A model generated the notes under the pieces. That model did no database searches. It saw only the letters and a list, made by a program, of their open reading frames with translations, and had not been told where the DNA came from. A stretch of 64,000 nucleotides of DNA, taken from NCBI GenBank assembly GCA_905339165.1, contig CAJPFH010000031.1, positions 39,144-103,143 on the forward strand, in the 5' to 3' direction. Source of the DNA: Flavobacteriales bacterium. Lineage in GTDB: Bacteria; Bacteroidota; Bacteroidia; Flavobacteriales_E; Vicingaceae. Shown here piece by piece: positions 1 through 9,348 of this stretch. How positions within the stretch are numbered: the stretch's first letter is position 1; each line of letters opens with the position of its first letter. Position numbers and translations under genes: made by a program.

Positions 1-196
1 CAATTATGCTGTAATGCTTAAAAAAGGTGGAAAATTAGTATATTCTACATGCAGTATATTTCCTTCTGAAAACGAAAAGCAAGTAGAAATATTTTTACAA
101 TCTCATCCGAATTACATTTTAGAAGAAGAAAAAACGATTTATCCATCAGTGTTTGGGTTTGATGGCTTTTATATGGCTCGTATTTTAAAACAGTAA
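1..196 (+). CDS. RsmB/NOP2-family rRNA cytosine-C5 methyltransferase, C-terminal end (5' cut by window)
   Basis: The reading frame is already open at base 2 and ends at a TAA at 194-196, so only about the last 64 residues are present. They include KLVYSTCSI followed by an acidic SENE stretch. This is the TCS motif region of RsmB/NOL1/NOP2-type m5C methyltransferases, whose Cys takes part in catalysis or product release. The substrate is presumably 16S rRNA, by family. The short C-terminal tail ending in FDGFYMARI also fits the family's last strand. The true start lies outside the window, so length and N-terminal domains cannot be judged. It converges on cdsA with a 20-bp gap. Confidence 0.75.
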   Translation, partial: NYAVMLKKGGKLVYSTCSIFPSENEKQVEIFLQSHPNYILEEEKTIYPSVFGFDGFYMARILKQ

Positions 197-216
197 TACA
201 GAGAGAGAGGAAGAAA

Positions 217-1041
217 TTACGAAACAAGCAGCAAGTAAGCATATAAAACAGGAGCCGAAAGAAAAACGCCATCGAACCGGTCTAAAACGCCTCCATGCCC
301 TGGTAATATTTTTCCGGAGTCTTTGATACCTGCATTTCTTTTAAGGAGCGATTCAAATAAATCGCCAAATGTGCCAAAAATTACTACAATACAAGCCGAC
401 ATATACCACTCAAAAGAATCCATTCCACCCAAATAAGTGTAAATAAACCAGGCCGCTAGAAAAGAAAGTGCAGCACCTCCAATGCTTCCTTCCCACGTTT
501 TTTTAGGTGATATCCGTTCGAATAATTTATGTTTGCCAAACTTTTTTCCGGTAATGTAAGCTCCTGTATCGTTGCACCAAAGAAGAATAAAATATCCTAA
601 CACAATTTCATAGTGATATGTTTCGCCCAATTTGTAATGACCTATAAACCCCATGTTAAATAGTGAAAGAAAAGGAATTGTAATGTAGATGGGGGCAAAC
701 AAACTAACGGCAATGCTTGGTAACATATTTTTTTTAGAAGTTAAAACGGTGGCAAGCATTGTAAAAAATGGAAGAAACAACAACAAGGCAAATACGTTTA
801 AATTGGTTTTATAAAACAAATGAAGCGAGGGTAATATAAAAGAGGATAGAGTAAGCAGGTAAACCCAAAAAGCCGATAAATTAATCTTTAATGTTTTTGA
901 TATTTGCAAATATTCATAAACTGAAATAAGTATAATGAATAGAAAAAGAAAGAAAAGAGTGTATTCGCTAACCATGATGCAGGTTATCAAAACAACTACA
1001 AAAAGGAAGCCGGTTATTGTTCGCGATAAGAAATTACTCAA
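217..1041 (-). CDS. cdsA: Phosphatidate cytidylyltransferase
   Basis: Makes CDP-diacylglycerol from phosphatidate and CTP at the inner membrane, the branch point for phospholipid synthesis. The 274-residue product is almost entirely hydrophobic with about seven or eight membrane segments. It carries the CdsA signature near the C-terminus (residues ~234-258: KRNAGIKDSGK, then PGHGGVLDRFDG, with the metal-binding Asp residues). The only usable start is a TTG at 1041; no in-frame ATG lies upstream before a stop. The start overlaps the end of ftsH by 8 bp, so the two are likely translationally coupled. The order ftsH-cdsA is common in Bacteroidota. Confidence 0.93.
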   Translation of the reverse strand: MSNFLSRTITGFLFVVVLITCIMVSEYTLFFLFLFIILISVYEYLQISKTLKINLSAFWVYLLTLSSFILPSLHLFYKTNLNVFALLLFLPFFTMLATVLTSKKNMLPSIAVSLFAPIYITIPFLSLFNMGFIGHYKLGETYHYEIVLGYFILLWCNDTGAYITGKKFGKHKLFERISPKKTWEGSIGGAALSFLAAWFIYTYLGGMDSFEWYMSACIVVIFGTFGDLFESLLKRNAGIKDSGKILPGHGGVLDRFDGVFLSAPVLYAYLLLVS

Positions 1042-3076
1042 TTTTTTGTGTTGATTCGTTATTGTTGTTTAAGGCAGTTTCCTTAGTCGGAATTATTTCT
1101 TTAGCTTCTTTTTCTTCGGTGGTAAGAAATGGCCGTTTACCGAAAATTTGTTCTAAATCTTCTTTAAAAATAACCTCTTTTACCAAAAGCTGTTTGGCTA
1201 ATAAATCCAGTTTATCTTTGTTCTCGAGCAAAAGTTTTTTTGTTTTACTGTAACATTCTTCTACAAACTTATGCACCTCTTCGTCTATTAACTGGGCAGT
1301 TTTTTCGCTATATGGTTTCTGAAAAGAATAGTCATTTTGACCTGATGAATCGTAGAAAGAAATATTACCTATTTTTTCATTCAGTCCGTACATTGTAATC
1401 ATTGCATAGGCTTGCTTGGTTATTTTTTCTAAGTCGCTAAGTGCTCCGGTAGAAATTTCGTTAAAAATAATTTCTTCAGATGCTCTTCCTCCCAATGCTG
1501 CACAAATTTCATCAGTGAGTTGAAGTTTGGTTGTGATTTGGCGTTCTTCGGGCAAATACCATGCAGCTCCTAATGAACGACCTCTGGGAACAATAGTTAC
1601 TTTTACCAGTGGAGAAGCGTGTTCGAGTAACCAGCTAACGGTAGCATGGCCGGCTTCGTGATATGCAATGACTTTTTTCTCTTCGGTTGTAATAATTTTA
1701 TTTTTCTTTTCCAGTCCGCCAATTATTCTGTCAACGGCATCAAGAAAATCCTGATGCTCTACCACTTTTTTATTTTTTCGGGCGGCAATGAGTGCGGCTT
1801 CGTTACAAATGTTAGCAATATCGGCACCCGAAAAGCCGGGAGTTTGTTTGGCTAAAAAATCTAAATCTAAAGAGGTATCTAGTTTTAGTGGTTTTAGGTG
1901 TACTTTAAAAATTTCTTGGCGTTCTTTTAAATCAGGGAGATCTACAAAAATCTGTCGGTCAAATCGTCCTGCACGTACCAACGCTCGGTCAAGTACATCA
2001 GCCCGATTTGTTGCGGCTAAAATAATAACTCCGCTATTAGTGCCAAAGCCATCCATTTCGGTAAGAAGTTGGTTTAAGGTATTTTCTCTTTCATCATTTG
2101 CTCCTTGAGCAATTCCGCGGCCTCTGGCACGGCCAATGGCATCTATCTCATCTATAAAAATAATAGAAGGTGCTTTTTCTTTAGCTTGTTTAAATAAATC
2201 GCGAACTCTTGATGCTCCTACACCCACGAACATTTCAACAAAATCGGAACCAGAAAGCGAAAAGAAAGGTACTTGAGCTTCTCCTGCCACGGCTTTAGCT
2301 AACAACGTTTTTCCTGTTCCCGGAGGACCAACAAGAAGAGCTCCTTTGGGTATTTTTGCTCCCAGATTAGTGTATTTTTTAGGATTTTTTAAAAAATCTA
2401 CAATTTCTTGTACTTCCACTTTTGCCTCTTCTAAACCGGCTACATCTTGAAAGGTTACATTAATACTTTTTTCTTTATCGAATAATGTGGCTTTTGATTT
2501 TCCGATATTAAAAATTTGGCCTCCCGGACCGGAAGAACCGGACATTCTCCGCATAATGAATAGCCAAATACCAATCATTAATGCAATAGGGATTAACCAT
2601 CCTAAAATTTCGGTTCCCCAATTTTTGCGGGGGTCGTATTCTTCTTTTATTTGGTATTCAGCCGGAATATCTTTTTGTAGTTCTTTAAAATCTTGTGCAA
2701 ACTGTTCAATAGAGCCAATTTGCAGGTGGTAGTGAGGGCCTGGGTTTACCACTTGTCCGAAAGTACGGGAGCGAACGTCTCGGTATTTTTCATCGCTAAG
2801 TTTTTCCGGTTTAATATAGATTTCGGCAATCATTTCGTTGGTAACTACCACTACTCTGGAAACATCTCCTTTTTTTACCATTTCATTTACAAACGTATTC
2901 CACGTGGTTTTTTTTGTACCTCCGCTGAAACTAAAAAGGTTTAGCGAAATAAGAACTAACCCTACTATAGCGTATATCCAGTAAAAATTAAAAGGTTTAT
3001 TCTGATTACCTTTTTGAGGTTTCAGTTTGTCTTTCATTTTATTAAATTCGTTTTTGGTATCTTTTTTATATGCCAT
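1034..3076 (-). CDS. ftsH: ATP-dependent zinc metalloprotease FtsH
   Basis: Membrane-anchored AAA+ protease that degrades misfolded and regulatory membrane proteins. The 680-residue product has a charged N-terminal tail, a membrane segment at about 31-50, a periplasmic domain, and a second membrane segment at about 157-175. The AAA module follows, with Walker A GPPGTGKT at 250-257, Walker B IIFIDE at 305-310 and the second region of homology around 360-375. The zinc site HEAGH is at 473-477, with the M41 peptidase domain to about 640 and a variable acidic tail. All catalytic residues are present. It starts at an ATG 5 bp after rsfS and overlaps cdsA, forming an operon rsfS-ftsH-cdsA. Confidence 0.97.
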   Translation of the reverse strand: MAYKKDTKNEFNKMKDKLKPQKGNQNKPFNFYWIYAIVGLVLISLNLFSFSGGTKKTTWNTFVNEMVKKGDVSRVVVVTNEMIAEIYIKPEKLSDEKYRDVRSRTFGQVVNPGPHYHLQIGSIEQFAQDFKELQKDIPAEYQIKEEYDPRKNWGTEILGWLIPIALMIGIWLFIMRRMSGSSGPGGQIFNIGKSKATLFDKEKSINVTFQDVAGLEEAKVEVQEIVDFLKNPKKYTNLGAKIPKGALLVGPPGTGKTLLAKAVAGEAQVPFFSLSGSDFVEMFVGVGASRVRDLFKQAKEKAPSIIFIDEIDAIGRARGRGIAQGANDERENTLNQLLTEMDGFGTNSGVIILAATNRADVLDRALVRAGRFDRQIFVDLPDLKERQEIFKVHLKPLKLDTSLDLDFLAKQTPGFSGADIANICNEAALIAARKNKKVVEHQDFLDAVDRIIGGLEKKNKIITTEEKKVIAYHEAGHATVSWLLEHASPLVKVTIVPRGRSLGAAWYLPEERQITTKLQLTDEICAALGGRASEEIIFNEISTGALSDLEKITKQAYAMITMYGLNEKIGNISFYDSSGQNDYSFQKPYSEKTAQLIDEEVHKFVEECYSKTKKLLLENKDKLDLLAKQLLVKEVIFKEDLEQIFGKRPFLTTEEKEAKEIIPTKETALNNNNESTQKIE

Positions 3077-3081
3077 GTTTT

Positions 3082-3480
3082 CTAATTGCTTTTCTTTCTA
3101 ACAATTTTTTTCTTTTTAGGTTCATTAAAAGTAACTTCTTCTGCATCTGCCCACAAACTTTCTAAGTTATAAAAATCGCGTACCTCTTTTTGAAATATGT
3201 GAACTACGGTATCCACATAGTCTAAGAGTATCCATTCTGCATTTTGATATCCTTCGCTATGCCATGGTTTTTGTTTTAGTTTTTTTGAAACTTCGTTGTA
3301 AACATGGTTGGCTATAGCATCTACTTGTGTGTTTGAATTACCGCTGCAAATGATAAAAAAATCGGCTACTGCGTTTTTTAGTTTTCTTAAATCAAGACAA
3401 ATAATATTTTCGCCTTTAAGTTCTTCTATTGCGATTACTATGGTATTAGGCAACTCTGTGCTTTCTTTTTTTTTGGCCAT
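3082..3480 (-). CDS. rsfS: Ribosomal silencing factor RsfS
   Basis: Binds ribosomal protein uL14 and blocks joining of the 30S and 50S subunits in starvation. The 132-residue product shows the family core: a CLDLRKL strand, then DFFIICSGNSNTQVDAIA, then PWHSEGYQNAEWILLDY and a VVHIF strand. It ends with a Lys-rich tail that is often seen in Bacteroidota homologues. The ATG at 3480 is the first gene of the operon leading into ftsH. It is divergent from birA across a 156-bp gap that presumably holds both promoters; no clear -7 box was seen there. Confidence 0.93.
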   Translation of the reverse strand: MAKKKESTELPNTIVIAIEELKGENIICLDLRKLKNAVADFFIICSGNSNTQVDAIANHVYNEVSKKLKQKPWHSEGYQNAEWILLDYVDTVVHIFQKEVRDFYNLESLWADAEEVTFNEPKKKKIVRKKSN

Positions 3481-3636
3481 TTTTATGCTCTATAATGGCA
3501 CGAAATTAAGAAATTGTAAACGAATATGAAGGAAATATTGCTATTGCTGTAAAGTTTACATTTTATTGTATTTTTATGGGCTGGCATGGCATCTCTTTTT
3601 TATTGGGTATTTTAAATTTTTAATGGTTAGTGTATC

Positions 3637-4374
3637 ATGTTTAACTCCATAGGTAGCTCGGTTATCAAAATAGATGAGTTAGATTCAACCAATTTGTATT
3701 TGCAGCAAATAAGTAAGTTGCAAACAATGAATGAGGGGGTGTTGGTATGGACCGAACGTCAGCTATGTGGCAGGGGGCAACAGGGAAATATTTGGTATTC
3801 TAAGGAAGGAGAGAGTTTAACTTTTAGCTTTATTTTAAGTCCTACTTTTTTAATGGCCGATGAACAGTTTTATTTGTCAAAGGCATTTTCGATAGCGGTA
3901 AATCAATATTTAGTTAAAAAGTTTCAATTGAAAGTTCAAATAAAATGGCCCAATGATATTTTGCTGAATGGAAAGAAAATAGCCGGAATTTTAATAGAGA
4001 ACAATATACTAGGAAATAAACTAAAACAAAGCATTGTAGGGATAGGTATAAATATGAATAATCAGGTATTTCCTGAGCAATTGAGGGCTACTTCGGTTCT
4101 CTTAAACTCTGCTCATAAAGTAGATTTAAGGGAGTGTATTGATGAGATGATTCCGTTTTTAAACGAAATGTACTCTTTGGTGATTTTAAAACAATGGAAG
4201 GAGATAGACAGGCTTTATTTTGATAGTCTTTATGGATATAAAAAAAATCTTCGCTTTCACTCAGATGGCTATTTTAACGGCCGCATTGTTCGTGTAGATG
4301 AGGTGGGATACATCTACATAGAAACAGATGCCGGAGTAAAAAAATATACGTTTAAAGAGGTTATGTTTTGTTAA
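3637..4374 (+). CDS. birA: Biotin--[acetyl-CoA-carboxylase] ligase, monofunctional
   Basis: Activates biotin as biotinyl-AMP and attaches it to biotin carboxyl carrier domains. The 245-residue protein begins directly with the catalytic fold (IDELDSTNLYL). It has the adenylate-binding loop GRGQQG at 45-50, KWPNDILLNGKKIAGIL from about 103, and the small C-terminal SH3-like domain. There is no N-terminal winged helix, so it should not act as a biotin repressor. The gene runs convergently into the SRPBCC gene and the two overlap by 4 bp at the stop codons. Confidence 0.93.
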   Translation: MFNSIGSSVIKIDELDSTNLYLQQISKLQTMNEGVLVWTERQLCGRGQQGNIWYSKEGESLTFSFILSPTFLMADEQFYLSKAFSIAVNQYLVKKFQLKVQIKWPNDILLNGKKIAGILIENNILGNKLKQSIVGIGINMNNQVFPEQLRATSVLLNSAHKVDLRECIDEMIPFLNEMYSLVILKQWKEIDRLYFDSLYGYKKNLRFHSDGYFNGRIVRVDEVGYIYIETDAGVKKYTFKEVMFC

Positions 4375-4772
4375 AATACAGTTTCCAGTTTGGAGGCAAG
4401 CATATTAAAGAAATGGGTAAGAGGCGTTTCTACCATCAGTTTTAGCATAGGGTTTAAATGCCCTTCGAATATTAATTGTGCATGAGAGGAATGGTCTGTT
4501 TCTTCGGTAATGCAAATATTTAGGGTAAATTTAAATGGCGTTTTTTCGCCCGATTCAATTTCTATTTGGTGATTAGGAATTTCACTTTTTTTAACCAAAG
4601 AGATATCAGCCATGCCATTAATTCTAAATGAGCAGGTGTTGTCTGTTGTTACTACATTTTCAATCTTATCGCTAGGAAGTAAAAGGGCAAAATGGTTCAT
4701 GTCGGATAAAAAGGTAAAAAGTTCCTTTTGCCCTTTTTTAACATGGGCTTTATTGCTTTCTATTTTTGTCAT
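4371..4772 (-). CDS. SRPBCC (START/Bet v 1-like) family protein
   Basis: A 133-residue cytosolic protein with the helix-grip layout of small SRPBCC proteins. It has an N-terminal strand, a short helix (QKELFTFLSDMNHFALLLP), a long run of antiparallel strands, and a C-terminal helix (LTHFFNMLASKLE). No catalytic residues can be assigned; the fold usually binds a hydrophobic ligand or acts as a protein partner. It lies 10 bp downstream of pyrE on the same strand. The same neighbours (pyrE, birA, rsfS, ftsH) recur in many Bacteroidota genomes, but the function is unknown. Confidence 0.75.
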   Translation of the reverse strand: MTKIESNKAHVKKGQKELFTFLSDMNHFALLLPSDKIENVVTTDNTCSFRINGMADISLVKKSEIPNHQIEIESGEKTPFKFTLNICITEETDHSSHAQLIFEGHLNPMLKLMVETPLTHFFNMLASKLETVF

Positions 4773-4782
4773 AAATTGTAAA

Positions 4783-5424
4783 TTATTTTCCCCAGTCTTG
4801 CGGGTTTTCGTTCCACTGTTTTAAAGAATCTCTGTCTTTGTCGTTTATATAACCTGAATCTGCCGCTTTTTCAAGCAAGGAGGCATAGTTGCTTAGCGAA
4901 AAGTAGGGGCATTTTTCCGATTTAAAATTTTCTTCGGCAATTTTAAATCCATAATCGAAAATAGAAACCAAGCCTTTCACATCACATCCAATATTTTTTA
5001 ATGCTTTTACGGCATTTAAACTACTGCCCCCGGTAGAAATCAAATCTTCTATAACCACCACAGATTGTCCAGAACTGATATCTCCTTCAATTTGATTTTT
5101 TAAACCATGTCCTTTCATTTCCGAACGAACATAAACAAATGGTAAGCCTAAATCCTGAGCTACCAGCACACCTTGGGCAATGCCTCCGGTGGCTACTCCG
5201 GCAATATAATCGGGTTCACTAAAATTTTCTTGTATGGCATTTACCAATTGCTGTCTTATGTAGGTTCTTATTTTGGGGTACGATAAGGTTTTTCGATTAT
5301 CACAATAAATGGGAGAAATCCAACCAGATGCCCATTGAAAGGGGTGATTAGGTTGTAGTTTTATTGCTTTTATTTGTAAAAGGTGTTCGGCAATTTTTAA
5401 TGCTGTATCTTTGTTAATTATCAT
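4783..5424 (-). CDS. pyrE: Orotate phosphoribosyltransferase
   Basis: Converts orotate and PRPP to orotidine 5'-phosphate in pyrimidine synthesis. The 213-residue product has the normal family length. It shows the PRPP-binding loop VVVIEDLISTGGSS at 122-135, the substrate-binding FQWASGWISPIYCDNR region at about 29-44, and the flexible catalytic loop with KGHG at about 104-107. The start ATG at 5424 lies 7 bp from the divergently transcribed NUDIX start, so both promoters must overlap coding DNA. Confidence 0.96.
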   Translation of the reverse strand: MIINKDTALKIAEHLLQIKAIKLQPNHPFQWASGWISPIYCDNRKTLSYPKIRTYIRQQLVNAIQENFSEPDYIAGVATGGIAQGVLVAQDLGLPFVYVRSEMKGHGLKNQIEGDISSGQSVVVIEDLISTGGSSLNAVKALKNIGCDVKGLVSIFDYGFKIAEENFKSEKCPYFSLSNYASLLEKAADSGYINDKDRDSLKQWNENPQDWGK

Positions 5425-5431
5425 TTCGCAA

Positions 5432-6043
5432 ATGTATAAAGTTTTTGTTAAGGATAAACTGCTTTATCTTACATCGAATCCCAATTTTGAGGCAAGTTTG
5501 CAAAAAAACACTTTATTTTTAAAATATACTTCTTCTAGCGATTTTAAAATGGGTATTGATTTGCTTGAACATGACGTATCTTTGGCCGCTTTGGTTGTTT
5601 ACCATCACGAAATAAATTTTTTGTTGCAGGAACTTTATAAGGTGTATAAGGTAATACATGCAGCCGGAGGGCTTGTAGTAAATGCTCAAGGAAAAGTGTT
5701 AATGATTTTCAGGCTTAAAAAATGGGACTTGCCGAAGGGTAAAATGGAAGAAGCAGAAACCCCGGAAGAAGCTGCGGTAAGAGAAGTAAAGGAAGAAACA
5801 GGTATTAGTAGTTTAAAAGTAGAGGAAAAACTGCCCGATAGTTTTTATTTTTACGCTACCTCAAAAGGTGAAAGGGTGCTGAAGCATATTTACTGGTTTA
5901 AAATGTATTGCGGAAGCGTTGAAAAACTTGTTCCTCAAAAAGAAGAAGGCATTAGTGATGTAAAATGGATGGATAAAGCAGAACTTTCGGAGGCCATTAA
6001 AAATACCTTTCCTTCGGTAAAAGATTTATTGCTTTCTATTTAG
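5432..6043 (+). CDS. NUDIX hydrolase
   Basis: Probable nucleoside-diphosphate-derivative pyrophosphatase; the substrate cannot be told from sequence. The complete Nudix box is present from about residue 108 (G-x5-E-x7-REVKEETGI). An N-terminal ~65-residue extension of mixed strands precedes the Nudix fold, and NUDIX proteins with this layout commonly sit beside pyrE in Bacteroidota. I chose the ATG at 5432 (203 residues). A TTG at 5411 would add only LLIIISQ and would overlap pyrE. The 3' end overlaps the convergent thioredoxin-fold gene by 8 bp. Confidence 0.88.
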   Translation: MYKVFVKDKLLYLTSNPNFEASLQKNTLFLKYTSSSDFKMGIDLLEHDVSLAALVVYHHEINFLLQELYKVYKVIHAAGGLVVNAQGKVLMIFRLKKWDLPKGKMEEAETPEEAAVREVKEETGISSLKVEEKLPDSFYFYATSKGERVLKHIYWFKMYCGSVEKLVPQKEEGISDVKWMDKAELSEAIKNTFPSVKDLLLSI

Positions 6044-7493
6044 TTTTTGAAATGTGGTAAAGCACTTTTTCTAAACTCTCTTCATTTGGTCGTTCTGCAT
6101 TTCCTGTTGGTCGGGGAGCCGGAGCTTTATAAATAGTTCCGTCCGGATTTATTAAAACATAGGACGGAATGGTTTTAACCATGTAGGCTTCTTTTATTTC
6201 ATGCGAATTAGGTGAATATAAGAATGTCCACTTGAATGGATATTTGCTTAAAAATCGATTCAGTTTTTTAGCATCTCCATCGGTACAAAGGCTTATAAAT
6301 TCTACTTTTTGGTTGTATTTTTTGTGAATCTGTTCTAAAATGGTCATTTCCTTAATGCTTGGAATGCTCCAAGTAGCCCAAAATCCAAGGTAAACATATT
6401 TGTTTTTAAAAGTGCTGATTTTTACGGGGCGGTTTTCTGTATCGTAAAGGGTAAAATCAGGAGCTAAAATTCCAATAGCTAAACTAGGATTTTGTAAGCG
6501 GTATTGAACCGTTGTGGCTATATTTCTTATTTCGAGGCAAACGCCTTTTTGTATATAATGTTCCAGTAATTTTAAGAGGTATTTTTTGGGGGCATTTTTT
6601 TTGTTGTACGTTTCGTTTATTCCTTTTAAAAAGAACAACTCCAGAAGAGTATCGTTGGCAAAATAAGTGTAGTTTTTAAGGTATGAATTTATTTTTTGAA
6701 GAGGTATTTGTTCGTGCAATGCTCCTATTAAAAGAGTGCCTTTTTCTAGACGAATGCTCTCAAATTTTTCGTTGAACAAATTGTGAAACAAGTTCATGTA
6801 TTCAGGGTGGTTAAAGAGTACACGAGAGTTTTTCAAATAATTTCTAAAAATGTATTCTTCGCTGCTGGGGTATTTAATATCGTTTTCTTCTTTTTTTGTT
6901 ATACCCAGCGATATTTCAATTTGTGCAATAACAAAACTAGCGTAAGCATAAACATAGTTATTTTCTTTAAACTGTTTTTTTTCTAACTGGTTTTTTTTAA
7001 ATACTTTCAGGCTTGAAGAAACTTTTTGCTTATCGCGTTTTACAAGATAAATAATATTGTTATTCATAAATTCATCATACTCGGAATTAAATTCCATGAT
7101 AAGCATGTTTAGTTCGTTTTTTTGTGGAAAAGGAAAAGTGAGCGATAGTTTTTTATCGTACACTTTACTTTTATTTAGTTCTTTGCTAAAACTTAAATGG
7201 ATATTGTAAACCATGCCCGGTTCAGTATAAAGTGAAACCGACATATCTTCTATTTCCAATACTATTTTTGTGGTTTCCGATACATTGATGTTGGTCTCAA
7301 AAGAATCATCGTTGTTTATTTTTCCTGAGCCCAGTTTTTGCTTGGTAAATGTAATATAATCGGAGTATTGGTAGATTGAAAGTTCTTTTTCGGCAAATGT
7401 TTTTGCTGTTCCTTTTATTACTACATTTTTAGAAAATGAAAAAAAAGGGAGAGTGCAAAAAATCAGGGAGCATAAATAGCAAGGAACTTTCAT
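6036..7493 (-). CDS. Exported TlpA/ResA-like thioredoxin-fold protein lacking the CxxC
   Basis: A 485-residue protein with a signal peptide (residues 1-~21, LIFCTLPFFSFS), an N-terminal beta-rich DUF4369-like region and a long helical middle. From ~340 it has an AhpC/TSA-TlpA-like thioredoxin domain (APDFTLYDTENRPVKISTFKNK). The cis-Pro loop (TIPSYV, ~441-446) is kept. At the active site the usual WCxPC reads W-S-I-P-S (residues 375-379, bases 6357-6371), so both redox cysteines are serine. Disulfide exchange is therefore unlikely and a binding or scaffold role is more plausible. Its ATG overlaps the coaD stop (ATGA), so it is translationally coupled to coaD. Confidence 0.85.
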   Translation of the reverse strand: MKVPCYLCSLIFCTLPFFSFSKNVVIKGTAKTFAEKELSIYQYSDYITFTKQKLGSGKINNDDSFETNINVSETTKIVLEIEDMSVSLYTEPGMVYNIHLSFSKELNKSKVYDKKLSLTFPFPQKNELNMLIMEFNSEYDEFMNNNIIYLVKRDKQKVSSSLKVFKKNQLEKKQFKENNYVYAYASFVIAQIEISLGITKKEENDIKYPSSEEYIFRNYLKNSRVLFNHPEYMNLFHNLFNEKFESIRLEKGTLLIGALHEQIPLQKINSYLKNYTYFANDTLLELFFLKGINETYNKKNAPKKYLLKLLEHYIQKGVCLEIRNIATTVQYRLQNPSLAIGILAPDFTLYDTENRPVKISTFKNKYVYLGFWATWSIPSIKEMTILEQIHKKYNQKVEFISLCTDGDAKKLNRFLSKYPFKWTFLYSPNSHEIKEAYMVKTIPSYVLINPDGTIYKAPAPRPTGNAERPNEESLEKVLYHISKTK

Positions 7494-7954
7494 TGATTTA
7501 TTTTTACAGCAGTAGGCAGAAATTTAGAGGCATCGCCTCCGTTAATAATTATATCTCTTACGATGCTAGAACTAATGGAAGCGTATTCTTGCGAGGTGAG
7601 TAAGAATACGGTTTCTACACTGGGTTCAAGGCGGTGATTAATGTGGGCTATGGCTCTTTCAAAGTCAAAATCATTGGTAGTTCTTAACCCTCGAAGAATA
7701 AAATGAATATCGTTTTTTTTGCATACATCAACTGTAAGTCCACTGTAATGTACTATTTCTATTTGTGGGTTATTTTTAAAGCAGTCCTTTATCCATTGTT
7801 CTCTTTGGGGTAAAGAGAATAAATAGTTTTTAGAAGAATTAATACCAATCCCAATGATGATTTTATCAAAAAGAGGTAATGCTCGTTGAATGATATCGAA
7901 GTGTCCGAGTGTAATGGGGTCGAACGAACCTGGAAAAAGGGCATTTTTTTTCAT
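7490..7954 (-). CDS. coaD: Phosphopantetheine adenylyltransferase
   Basis: Catalyses the penultimate step of coenzyme A synthesis: 4'-phosphopantetheine plus ATP gives dephospho-CoA. The 154-residue length is typical. The nucleotidyltransferase motif is GSFDPITLGH (residues 8-17, T/HxGH), the arginine-containing RGLRTTNDFDFE block lies at about 89-100, and the ATP-binding ISSSIVRD is near 126-133. It sits 3 bp downstream of rsmD, an association seen in many bacteria. Confidence 0.96.
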   Translation of the reverse strand: MKKNALFPGSFDPITLGHFDIIQRALPLFDKIIIGIGINSSKNYLFSLPQREQWIKDCFKNNPQIEIVHYSGLTVDVCKKNDIHFILRGLRTTNDFDFERAIAHINHRLEPSVETVFLLTSQEYASISSSIVRDIIINGGDASKFLPTAVKINQ

Positions 7955-7957
7955 GAT

Positions 7958-8494
7958 TTATTGGTTTATGAAAATACTAAACTTTACGCTTCCATAATTT
8001 CTTTCTTCTGCGAATTTAGACAAATGCGAGTATTTTTTTTTGGTTGGGTGTTCCATAATAAGCCAACCTCCGGGTTCCAGTAAATGGTTTTCGAAAACAA
8101 GTTGGTGTACTTCTTCCAATATTTCGGCCACAAAGGGAGGATCGGCAAAAATAATATGGTATTTACTTGTTTCTTTTTTAAGGTAACGAAGTACTTCCGA
8201 TTTTATTATTTTTATGTTTTCGGTTTTTAGTTCGTTTGCAGTTTTTATAATAAATGTAAGGCACCCGTTATGCATTTCAACGCAGGTTATGTTTTTTGTG
8301 CCTCTTGAAAAAAATTCGAAAGTAATATTTCCGGTACCTGCAAATAAATCGAGCACCTTTGTTTTTTCTAACGTAAAATTATTATGCAGAATATTAAAAA
8401 TAGATTCTTTTGCAAAATCGGTAGTTGGCCTTGCAGGTAGGTTGTTAGGAGGGTTTAGTTTTTTACCTCTGTGTTTTCCGGCTATTATTCGCAT
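7958..8494 (-). CDS. rsmD: 16S rRNA (guanine(966)-N2)-methyltransferase RsmD
   Basis: SAM-dependent methyltransferase for G966 of 16S rRNA. The 178-residue product begins MRIIAGKHRGKKL, a start typical of RsmD. It has RPTTDFAKESIFNIL, the SAM-binding VLDLFAGTGNITFE and the catalytic DPPF motif (IIFADPPFV). Its start overlaps the 3' end of the DUF3822 gene by 10 bp, and coaD follows after 3 bp. Confidence 0.94.
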   Translation of the reverse strand: MRIIAGKHRGKKLNPPNNLPARPTTDFAKESIFNILHNNFTLEKTKVLDLFAGTGNITFEFFSRGTKNITCVEMHNGCLTFIIKTANELKTENIKIIKSEVLRYLKKETSKYHIIFADPPFVAEILEEVHQLVFENHLLEPGGWLIMEHPTKKKYSHLSKFAEERNYGSVKFSIFINQ

Positions 8495-9342
8495 ACCACT
8501 AAATTAAACAATAGGTAGTAATAATGGCTTGGTATTTCATTTAATACGTACGAATAGTTTATCTCCTTAGGTCTTTGAGCTAGCTTTAGATGTTTTATAT
8601 AAGTATACAAAATGGAATAGTAGTCCGATTTTTTTTCTATTTCTCCTGCCACTATTGCGTTTATTTCTTTAGGACTAATTTTTAATTGTTCCAATGTAAA
8701 AAGAATATAATACGCAATGTCTTCAGGAGTTTTGTATGTAAACGAATTGAATAAAACCAGTTGGTGAGAACTAAAAATCAGTAGTTCAAAATGAGAATCT
8801 TGTATGTGAATGAGAGCTGATTTTGTTGTAGAATTTGGAAAATTGATGGCAAAACTTTCTAAGAGTGGGGTAGCAAAATGGTAGGTGCTAACATTTTTAA
8901 ACAAGTGGCTTACTTCATACATCTCTGAGGGTACAGCGTAAATATTATAGGAGTGTAGGTGTGTGAGCTTATTAGATAGGGTGGTTGCGTTTTGGGGTAG
9001 AGTCGAAAAATTAAATGAGAGAAAAGTATTTATTTTATTGCTTTGGTAAAGGCTCTCCGGAACTAACGTAGAGTAGGGAGAAGTAAAGGCAATGCGGATT
9101 TTGTTGATGGGTATTTGTGAAAGTTTTTGCTGAAACAGATAGTTACATAAATGGTTTATCTTGGGCTGTTGTGTAGAGAAAGATTCTAAACAAAGAATTT
9201 TTCTTTGAGATTTGTCGAATAGGGCGTAGGTAAGGGAGTGTTCCTGCAATTGCATTAAAACCTCAAGTCCCGATGCGTTTTGGTTTCGCAGCAACGATTC
9301 ATCTTGGTAGGAGGCAATAACAGAAATGTCTTGGTACGCCAT
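8485..9342 (-). CDS. DUF3822 family protein
   Basis: A 285-residue cytosolic protein matching the DUF3822 pattern: an actin/ASKHA-like alternation of strands with STLVPESLY after a short acidic N-terminus and a central ALIHIQDSHFELLIF segment. No ATP-binding motif is obvious. In Bacteroidota this family usually lies directly before rsmD, as here (10-bp overlap). No function is established. It starts at ATG 9342, 6 bp after the upstream gene. Confidence 0.8.
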   Translation of the reverse strand: MAYQDISVIASYQDESLLRNQNASGLEVLMQLQEHSLTYALFDKSQRKILCLESFSTQQPKINHLCNYLFQQKLSQIPINKIRIAFTSPYSTLVPESLYQSNKINTFLSFNFSTLPQNATTLSNKLTHLHSYNIYAVPSEMYEVSHLFKNVSTYHFATPLLESFAINFPNSTTKSALIHIQDSHFELLIFSSHQLVLFNSFTYKTPEDIAYYILFTLEQLKISPKEINAIVAGEIEKKSDYYSILYTYIKHLKLAQRPKEINYSYVLNEIPSHYYYLLFNLVVCE

Positions 9343-9348
9343 GGGTTG

